The notes beneath the pieces are model-generated. The model did not search any database. It worked only from the letters and a program-made list of their open reading frames with translations, and was not told the DNA's origin. The position numbers and the translations under genes were made by a program. 64,000 nt of DNA from Cystobasidiopsis lactophilus (taxonomy: Eukaryota; Basidiomycota; Agaricostilbomycetes; Agaricostilbales; Chionosphaeraceae), in assembly GCA_001599975.1 (NCBI GenBank), contig BCIO01000002.1, forward strand, positions 4,450,242 to 4,514,241. Reading direction: 5' to 3'. Positions within the stretch are counted from its first letter, which is position 1. Every line of letters begins with the position of its first letter. Positions 55,975 through 64,000 of this stretch are shown in pieces.

Positions 55975-57372
55975 ATGCCGCCTGCAAACCAGCCGCCTGA
56001 CTACGTGCACCTGCTAGACAAGCTCAAAGATGAATCCCAGGCGCCGCAGTGGAGCCAGACCAACGAGCAGATCCTCCTCGAGCCCTTCACCTACTTGACC
56101 TCGATTCCAGGCAAGGAGATTCGCCCGGCCTTGATTGACGCTTTCAACCTCTGGCTGGACGTGCCTAAAGAGAGCTTGGCTGTCATTAAGCTCATCGTCC
56201 AGCAGCTGCACACCGCCAGCTTGCTGTGGGCCTCCTTTTAGTTCTCCAAACGTGACGTGTCTTCTCATTTCACGCTCGAACCAGTATGGACGACGTGGAG
56301 GACAACTCGCTGCTCAGACGAGGCATTCCAGGTTTGGCCTCCTTCCTAATCCAGACGCGTTTTCGTCTCAAGGACTTTGAACAGTGGCCCACAAGATTTA
56401 CGGCGTGCCGCAAACCATCAACTCGGCCAACTACGTCTACTTCCTAGCACTCCAGCAAGTGGCCAAGCTCCATGGAGCCAGAAGCACCGAGGTGCTCAAC
56501 ACTATCAATGGTAGGTCGCGTGTCCCACTTAAAGCGCATGATTGTTCGCCTGTTGAAACTGCCCGTCTAACAGAGGAGCTCCTGAACCTCCATCGAGGGC
56601 AAGGGCTCGAGCTCTACTGGAGGGAGAATCTGCAGTGCCCGTCGGAAGAGGAATACTTGGACATGGTCAGCAACAGTGAGCGGCAGCAAGCACTCCACGG
56701 GCTGCTCTGTATGGCTGACGAGTCTGGTTTCTTCGCAGAAACGGGAGGCCTGCTAAGACTGGCGATGAAACTCATGCTGGCATCTGCTTCCAAGCCGGTG
56801 ACAGCGTGCGTTCGAACTTTGGCTAGATGTGCCGCCCCTGAAGTGGCGTCGCTCGCAGTGATCTGATCCCGCTGGTCAACTTAATCGGCATCCTATTCCA
56901 AGTGCAAGACGACTATCTAAACCTTCAATCTGACAAGGTGGGCTCTCCATTGTGGACGATTGGTCATTGTTGACCGCTAGCACCTCCAGTACTCTGCCAA
57001 GAAGGGCTTCTGCGAGGACCTAACAGAGGGCAAATTTTCCTTCCCCATCGTCCACTCCATCACTCACAGCAGCAACCATCGACTTATCAGTAAGAGTCAC
57101 TGCCTGACCTGACTTGAGATCCAGGCTGAAAGTCAGCGACAGACGTGCTGCGGCAGCGGCCCACAGACGAGGCGACCAAGGAGTGGGCGGTGGCCTACAT
57201 GCGCGATGAAACTGACTCTTTCGAATACACCCAACGCGTGGTGTCGACTCTCAGGCAGCAAGCGGACCAAGAGATCCAAGCTCTGGGTGGCAACCTGCAG
57301 CTATCGCGCATCGTTGAGCTGATCGTCGGGGCGAGTGAGAGTGGAGGCAAGACGCCTCGTCTTTCATCATAA
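55975..57372 (+). CDS. BTS1: Geranylgeranyl diphosphate synthase
   Basis: GGPP synthase joins isopentenyl diphosphate units to make the C20 precursor of carotenoids, protein prenyl groups and ubiquinone side chains. The first aspartate-rich motif is [15 protein letters not shown], the second [15 protein letters not shown]. Other landmarks are [39 protein letters not shown] and [14 protein letters not shown]. Seven introns interrupt it. Starting at [14 protein letters not shown] gives about 330 residues, usual for fungal enzymes. The residues before the first motif (HTASLL) fit the C20-forming type, though chain length is set by subtle residues. Ends 33 bp from the convergent pantothenate synthetase gene. 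Confidence 0.9.
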
Positions 57373-57405
57373 TGCAGTTCCATATGCAAGTGTTGTAATG
57401 GTATT

Positions 57406-58597
57406 TCACAGGGCTCGGTTCAACTCGAAGTCCAGCACTAAGTTGTCGATCAGCCTCGTCTTGCCCAACCACATGGCCCCCGACAAAATCGCCCCTTTGC
57501 CTGGTACCAGCGTTTGTACTGGTTCCAAAGTGCCGGGATCATTGAAAGAGATGTAATCCGCTCGCATCTCCACCCCTTGCTCCTCCCTCGCTTTCGCTGC
57601 CACCTCTCCAATGTGCTTCAAAGCCAGACCCTTGAGCGTGTCCGCAGTAGGCAAAGCTCCAGCTTGACGCTGGTTTTGGAATTCGGCCTCTGCAAGTTGG
57701 AGAGCTTGGTAGAGCGTGGGCGCGAAAGGCCGCTCGGCCGGAGTGAGGTAGGCGTTTCGACTTGACAGTGCTAGCCCGGTGGTCGAGTCACGCGTTGTCG
57801 GTACAATGACCATGTGATATGGTGAAAGAGGGTGAGGGAGGTGCATGTCTTCGAGCATCCGCCGAAGCACAAAACACTGCTGGATGTCCTTTTGCCCAAA
57901 GAAAGTCCAGTCCGGCTAGTGGCAAGAATTGAGGCCGTTTTCATGGATTTTGAATGAGATAGAGGAGACCAACCTGAACGATGTTGAACAGTTTGAGCAC
58001 GACTGTCGCGACTCCTCGAAAGAAGGTCGGCCGCGAGCCGCCTTCCATTTGATGCGACAAGCCCTTGACCTCAACAAAGGTCCCCACTTGCTTGTTCACA
58101 TCTTGTTCGATACCAGACGGGTACAGTGTGGGCACAGAGGGCAAGAACAGGGCTGACACCTCTTGCTTCGACGTTGAAAGTGACCGCAGCTTTTCAAGGT
58201 CCGTCTCCAATGTTCGAGGATAAGACCCAAGGTCTTCTGTTGGTGCAAACTGGGCCGGATTCTAGGGCCCCTCTCAGCGCCATAGCTCTCCAATTAAGGC
58301 CGACAAGACACCCACGACAAAAATGCTGACAATCGTTTTGTCGCACTTGTCCATCGACCGCTGGACTGTCGGCCTCCAGGATCAGCTGGCCATCACATTT
58401 TCAAGGGATCTGACCGTACTCAGGTTCAAATGGCCCTCGTGCAGGGCCCCCATCGTCGCGACGAAGCCGACGCTTTCCCCAGATTGGAAAGCCGCCGCTC
58501 GCCAGGCTCGGACGGCCTCGACAGTCTCCAGAATGGCGGGCGACGACTTGGTTGACATGGTTCGACCAAATAAGAAACGCCCGCTCAAGCGAATCAT
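57406..58597 (-). CDS. PAN6: Pantothenate synthetase
   Basis: This enzyme joins pantoate and beta-alanine with ATP to make vitamin B5, the precursor of coenzyme A. The HIGH-type ATP motif is [75 protein letters not shown] and [27 protein letters not shown] follow, all catalytic-site blocks. Four exons. The start at [13 protein letters not shown] (58597) adds a possible mitochondrial leader before [13 protein letters not shown] (58558). Fungal Pan6 is usually cytosolic, so both starts are possible. Length is about 320 residues. Confidence 0.9.
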
Positions 58598-58722
58598 AGG
58601 CGCATCTGACAGAGCTGATCCAGTTTGCCAAAATCGATGTGCAGTGAACGAAACAAAACATGCAGGATTTCTGGTTCCAGTCAAGTGCAATGCAATCAAA
58701 CGAGGTATACAAAGAATCGCAA

Positions 58723-61700
58723 TCAAATGTACACGAAGAACGGCTTCTCCCCTTCCTTGGGCTTGACCTCGCCCTGCTGCGCCAGTTTATCGCCCACGGC
58801 CATCCGCATCCGCTCGGCTGTGAAGGGTAGCTGGAATGGCAGGAAGGTGTCGTCCACGCCGTTGTCTTTGCGAGCCGACTGGACGGCATCGCGCAAGGCC
58901 AGGAGAACGGAAGCTCCAAGGAAGAGCGGCGGCTCGCCGACTCCCCTCGAGGAGTGGACTGTGTTGAGCCCGTCAAAGTTGGAGCCTTTATAAAGCGAAA
59001 CATTGAACTCTTGTGGCACATCCGCGAAGGTCGGAATCTTGTAGGCTCTGTGGTGGGACCGCTTCAGCTCACAAGTGGGCGTTGGAGGTAGGTGAATTAA
59101 CACACCCGGGGCCTTTGGTGAAGATGCGACCGTTCTGAAGCCACAAGCTCTCTTCAAAAGTGAACAGCCCGAAGCCTTGCGTAAAGGCGCCGATGATCTG
59201 GCCATAGTCAATGGCAGGCGACAATGATCTCCCAACGTCCATCAGAATATCGCTGCGAACGATGGAGAAATGGCCTGTCAAGCAGTCGACCTCGACCTCG
59301 GAAACGGCGACGCCTTGGGTCCTGAAGAGGAAAGTCAGCACACGGGCTGCTAGGGAAGCTCGGGGACCAACCAGTAGTGATAGAGACGTTTTGGCTCTTC
59401 AGTTCTCGGAGCGTCGCCGTCTGACGATAGAAGGTCAGCTTCCGCACCAAAGCCATTTGCAAAGCGCGCTCACAATTCTGCCAGGCGTAGCCAATGTCCG
59501 GTGTCTTGTAAAAGCCAGTGGATGTGAGGGGAACACGTTCAAGGTAGGCGGCCAGCGCCACCTCGGCAAAAGAGGCGTTAGGCAGCTTTTCGCGAAACGG
59601 CTTGATGCGCTCTTTGAGTTGTTGGCAGGCGTCCTTGACAGCTGCCCCATTAAGGTCCGAGCCGGTTGAGGCAGCAGTGGCAGACGCATTCGGAACGGTC
59701 GACGTGGACGTCTCCGAGATGTGGACGTTCTCCAAAGGGACGCCGAGCTCTTCGGCAGCAATTTGAAGAAGCTTGGTGTTCAGTCCTTGGCCCATTTCCG
59801 TGCCGCCGTGGGCGACGAGGACACTCCCATCTCCGGCAAGAATAGTGACCAAGGCGTCTGTCCCCCGATGTTAGACAGAATCAGTCTAAGGAAAAGGACA
59901 GGACGTACGGCCCTGGTTCAAGTATTTGATGCCAAAGGACAGACCAAATTTGGTTGGGAGTAAGCAAATGCCGCGCTTCCTGTGCTTGTGCTTAAGGTTG
60001 AACTCTTGCACAGCTTGCTTGCGGGCCACGTAGTCAGAGTCCGTTTTCAGCTCTTGAAGCATCTTTGGAACATTGTAGTGCGTCAAAGTCTGCCGATAGT
60101 GGGTCTTCTGGCCCTCGTGGCACAGATTGCGCTCTCGGACGTCGTCCACATCCATCTTGAGAAAGTGCGCAACGTGGGCGATGTAGCCTTCGGCGCCAGC
60201 CAGACCTTGCGGCCCTCCGAAACCGCGGAAAGCTGTATTCGAGACGGTGTTTGTCTTAGCCAGGCGGCCACGAACGAAGACGTTGGGAATGTTGTAGGCG
60301 CCGTCCATGTGGGTCAAGGCCCGCTCCAACACTCCAGAACTGATGTCCAACGAGTGCCCGGCATTGGCAAAAAGATCGGCCTTCAAAGCCTGCAAGCGGC
60401 CGCTGTCGTCAAAGCCGACTTGGTATCGAATCAGGAAGGGGTGGCGCTGGCCAGACATGATGATATCTTGATCTCGATCCAGAGCGCATCGGACGGGCCG
60501 CTTGGTCTTTTGAGCAGCGACCGCCAACACGCCGCTGATGTGGATCGAGCGCGTCTCTTTCCCGCCAAAGCCGCCACCCAAGCGCTTCACCTTGGCCGTG
60601 ACTCTGTTGAAAGGCACGCCAAGGACCTCCGCCACATGGTCTTGCGTTTCTCTCATGTTTTGAGACTGGTCGCATATCCATGAGCTCATTGTTTTGGTTC
60701 CTCTGGCGAAAAGTCTCACCGAAGAAATAATCTCCATCTCCTCTTCTCTCGGCACCGCTAAAGAGCCTTGCGTTTCCAGATAGAAGTGCCTTATCGGAAC
60801 AATAACGTCAAGTGGGCCACCATAGGGTGGACATAGTAAGCTTACTCTTGGCCTCCCATGCGGACCTCGCCTTTGAGGACGTGTTGGCACCTGGCCAGGG
60901 CTTCGTCGATCGGGTCTCCGCTTTGGATGATTCTCTGTCGACCGCATTAACAGACTCCCAACCACTAAATCAAACAAAAAACCCACATCAAGTTTGAAGA
61001 AGCTTCCGGCTTCGATCGCTTGCTCGATTGTGAGAATGGCGGGCAGATCTTGGTACTTGATGCTAACTGCTGCCGCGGCCGCTTGTGCTTGCAGCTTAGA
61101 ATCTGCCAAGACGAGGCCGACTGAAAGCACGCCGTTCAATTAGCATCCACAGGGTGATCAAGGAGTCGAAAGCGCACTGATTTGACCTTCAGCCGTGACC
61201 TCATCCGTAACAAAGAACTGTTCACGCCCAAAGGACAGACCCCACGCATTGTGGCCACGAATGTCCTTGTGGTCAACAAACTCGTGAACGCCGGGCATCT
61301 TCAAGGCAGCGGCCGGGTCCACGGATAGCACCTTGGCATGGGGTCTATCGGACAAGACCAGTCCAGCATAGAGCTCATCGCGATAAACGTGAATGTCGTC
61401 AAGGTAGATGGCTTCCCCAGTGGAATGTTTGATGGCGGAGTCGTGATTGACTTGCTTGCCGACAACATTTTGAGCAAACGGATCGGAGTTGTCTCTGGTG
61501 CCGGTCGAAACACCCCGGTGGATCTCGTTGACAATGTCGCCCAGCTCTTCATCCCCAAGTGAGGCGGTCAAGAGCCCAAGGTCGGCGCAGACGGTGTGCC
61601 AAAAGCGGAACAGGAAAGAAAGACTGAGCGTGCGCCGATAGGAAGCCATGCCACCAGGAACGCTAAAGGGAAGATTGAAATCTGCCTTGGCCATCGAGGC

Positions 61701-63577
61701 TAATGCTTCGTCGAGAACAGCTGCATCACCGAAGGGCTTCCCAATGAATGCCGCTGCCGCCGCTTTGGCGCGGACCGTCATGGGCGCCATTCCTCCGTAA
61801 CAAAACGAAGCCTCGAGGACCATGTTGTTGGCGTCAAGCAAAACACGCATGCCACATGTGACGACTGAGCAACAGGAGCTTGAGTACACCGTTTGGGATG
61901 AGAAGGCAAACCACTCACTTGCTATGTCGTCGTCTTTGCGCTTTGCTTGCTTGAAGGCCCGGATGTACTGCTTTTGCCCATCTTGAGGCTGAAAAATGGG
62001 GATTTCGATGGCCTTGACAACAGCGTCGACAGGCAGCGAGGTCTTGCGGTATGCTTTGAAGAAGTCCTCGATCGGCAAGACTTCTTCCCCTCGCTCCGCT
62101 GAGACGGCGATGGCCCGAGCTTTTGATGCCATCAGGATGGGGTTGGCGTCCGAAATTGGCGAGGCCGTGACGAGATTGCCGGAAAGAGACGCCACATTTC
62201 TGATTTGCTTGCCCGCGAAGTACCGCAGCTGGTGGCTCAAAGCGTCCAAAGCATCTGCACTGGGCCCAATCTCGGCAAACAACTCCGCGCATGTGTCCTC
62301 CAACGCGGTCAAGGGGGCGTTGCCACCGACAGATAGGAAAGGCCGGTCTGGGGTTGGCCGCTCGATTTGCTGAAGCTCCGCGATGCCGCCCACAAAGACG
62401 CAAATGTTGTAGGGCGCATTCTTGAACTTCATCTCGATCTGGGTTTCCGTGCTTCCGGAAACAAGCTTGGCCTCTGGCACTGTCTGCTTGATCTTCAGCA
62501 GCTGCTCCAGAGTCGTCGGGCGAAGCCAGAGCCGCTCCGAGTTTCCAAATGCCAAAGGTGCGAGCTCTTGCTTGGACAGGGCAGATGGGAAGATGAGCTA
62601 TAGTGTCAGGTGATCTTTAACAAGACTGGGGAAAAAAATGAAGAGCCAGGGACCAACTTCAGTGGAAGGCTGGTAAGGCTTGAAAGCGAATATTGGGTGG
62701 ACAGGCAGCTTGATGCGTTCCTCTTTGAGGTCCTTCGCTGATCCGTTCATCTGGCAGCAGTCGTCTCTTCCGCAGCCCTTGCCGTTGGTTGGAGCTGGTC
62801 CGCATCCGGGCTTGGGCAGGTGGGAAGTGAACGCCTCGATCGGATGGTCGCTTTTCGAGGCCACGTCGTAGTAATCCGCAACGAACGTCTTTGCCGCATC
62901 CAAAATAGGCTTGTAGCCAGTGCACCGGCAGAGATTGCCGTCGAAAATGCCTTTGAGCTCGATGTCCTCTGGCGTCAACCTCTTGCCTTCGTACGCCGCT
63001 TCCCGGAGCATGCAGTACATGGACATGACGATGCCGGGCGTGCAAAAGCCGCACTGACTGCCGTGCAGGTCGGCCATTCTGCTTTGAATCGGGTGAGGGT
63101 TCTTGGAATTGCCGATGCCCTCGACGGTGATGACATGCGCGCCGTCGACCAATGCCAAAGGTGCCAAGCACGCGTTCACCGCCAGATGTCGGACCTTTCC
63201 GTCAGAACCTTTCACTTGCAGGCAGACCGTGCAGGCTCCGCAACCTCCTTCGCCACATCCCAGCTGGAGAAGTGAGGAATGAGCTTGGGTAGCACCAGCA
63301 GAGCCGCAAGGTCTACCTTTGTTCCTGTCAGTCCCGGTTGACTTCGAAGCTAATGAAACATCGCTTCAGGAGCTAATAACGACCGCATAAGAGAGGTGCT
63401 GCAAACCCAATCTAGCAAGGTCGCTCTTGGATCGACACTACTGGCGTCCAGCTCGACCCGGCTGCCATTGACGTAGAACACCAGAGTGGAGGACCAATCC
63501 TTGATTAAGCCTTGCAAGTAGGCAGGGCTGGCAGTCGTGCTGGGCTCCGCTGGCCGGTTGGAGTCCAACTTGGACAT
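58723..63577 (-). CDS. XDH: Xanthine dehydrogenase (HxA type)
   Basis: Xanthine dehydrogenase oxidises hypoxanthine and xanthine to uric acid in purine catabolism, using two [2Fe-2S] clusters, FAD and molybdopterin. The clusters show GCGEGGCGACTV (first) and GSQCGFCTPGIVMSMY with GNLCRCTGYKPIL (second). The FAD domain shows KLVSGSTETQIEMKF and NVASLSGNLVTASPISD. The Moco domain shows RLGGGFGGKETRSIHISG, TAFRGFGGPQGLAGAE, GTEMGQGLNTKLLQIAAE with the catalytic glutamate region, and GVGEPPLFLGASVLLALRDA. About nine introns and 1,380 residues, standard for the family. It starts MSKLDSNRPAEPSTT. The adjacent divergent gene appears to be the Moco sulfurase it needs. Confidence 0.95.
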
Positions 63578-63829
63578 GATAAGCTGAAAGAGGCGTCAGG
63601 CCTTTACGCTATTCAATGGGTCTTCGGATTCGGATGTCTTCAAGCACCAGGTCAACAGCTAAAGTGAGAGCTCTTCAGATTGAGCCAGAGAGCCTCGACG
63701 AATGGGATCAAGCGCATTCGTCGCCGCATGTGGTTGCTGACGTAAGCTCCGGGCCGGCTCCCCTTCGAGCACAAGACACCTCTCGCACTCGCACGGCCAC
63801 CTGCTGCTCCCTTGCAGCTTGTTACGAAG
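63578..63829. promoter_or_regulatory. Shared divergent promoter, XDH / Moco sulfurase
   Basis: The 252 bases between the two start codons must contain both promoters. A likely 5'-leader intron lies at 63742-63817 (GTAAGC..TTGCAG). If translated from an ATG at 63616, this leader would add an N-terminal extension in frame with the sulfurase, but a start only 38 bp from XDH is unlikely. No known factor site was identified. Confidence 0.5.
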
Positions 63830-64000
63830 ATGCCTGAGAGCCCAGCTATCTATCCCGATGAAGCGGCCATCGAGAATATCAGGCGATCCGAGGTGCCGGC
63901 TCTGCACCCCGCCACGGTGTTTTTGGACTTTGCTGCAGCGCCGCCAGCGCTCCTCAGTAGCGTGTTGGCCTTTCAAAAGGATTTGACATTGAATCTGTAC
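63830..64000 (+). CDS. MOCOS: Molybdenum cofactor sulfurase, N-terminus (cut by window end)
   Basis: Fifty-seven residues are visible: MPESPAIYPDEAAIENIRRS, ALHPATVFLDFAAAPP and LAFQKDLTLNLY. The segment VFLDFAAAPP...NLY matches the start of the class-V aminotransferase domain of Moco sulfurases (typical TYLDHAG..NLYGNPHS). The enzyme transfers sulfur to the cofactor of xanthine dehydrogenase and aldehyde oxidase. The usual histidine of YLDHAG is replaced by phenylalanine here (FLDFAAA). The frame is open to the last base. The identity rests on a short stretch and on the neighbour. Confidence 0.65.
   Translation, partial: MPESPAIYPDEAAIENIRRSEVPALHPATVFLDFAAAPPALLSSVLAFQKDLTLNLY

Noticed and set aside
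1-64000. Search for retroelements, Polintons, DNA transposons
   Set aside because: No reverse transcriptase, integrase, transposase or capsid-like motif and no long terminal repeats were recognised on either strand.

Overview
The window is nuclear DNA of a filamentous or dimorphic basidiomycete. The genes are dense and carry many short introns (about 45-75 bases), often with GTGCGT or GTGAGT donors, and the protein set is typically fungal: the polarity scaffold SPA2, a Pho80-type cyclin, DUF1996 and DUF3455 secreted proteins, a GH128 glucanase and a G-protein alpha subunit. The intron style and family mix suggest Pucciniomycotina (Microbotryomycetes-like), but that placement is inference. No virus-like element, LTR element, DNA transposon, rRNA or CRISPR array was recognised.

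Layout. 1-10 kb: 3' end of a WD40 (NLR-type) gene, SPA2, an HNH-nuclease gene, a tRNA-Gly, a PMP47-like carrier and two tandem cupin paralogues. 10-20.6 kb: a small basic unknown protein, a DH-BAR-SH3 Rho GEF, a Rieske/AIF-type flavoprotein with two micro-exons, a Pho80-like cyclin and a DUF1996 membrane protein. 21-31 kb: the mitochondrial protease OMA1, a degenerate kinase-like protein, CCT8, a hormone-sensitive-lipase-type hydrolase and a seven-helix membrane protein. 31-37 kb: secreted and cell-wall genes (DUF3455 protein, double-psi-barrel/GH128 fusion) around a small acylphosphatase. 37-41 kb: a minus-strand cluster of small unrecognised proteins with two intact related copies, one broken copy and a 48-bp in-frame duplication. 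41-52 kb: a GATA-like regulator with a stretched zinc finger, an unknown protein, a double GFA-domain protein, a small membrane protein and the kinetochore protein DSN1. 52-64 kb: a G-alpha subunit, a second HNH gene, geranylgeranyl diphosphate synthase, pantothenate synthetase, xanthine dehydrogenase and, at the right edge, the start of molybdenum-cofactor sulfurase.

The clearest functional neighbourhood is the divergent pair xanthine dehydrogenase / Moco sulfurase: the sulfurase adds the terminal sulfur that xanthine dehydrogenase needs. The most unusual features are the Rieske cysteine/histidine motif split over 11- and 12-base exons, four likely GC-AG introns, the 29-residue zinc-finger loop, the barrel-glucanase fusion and the lineage-specific small-protein cluster. 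Exon borders were read by eye from splice consensus, frame and family resemblance, so gene ends are firmer than individual junctions.
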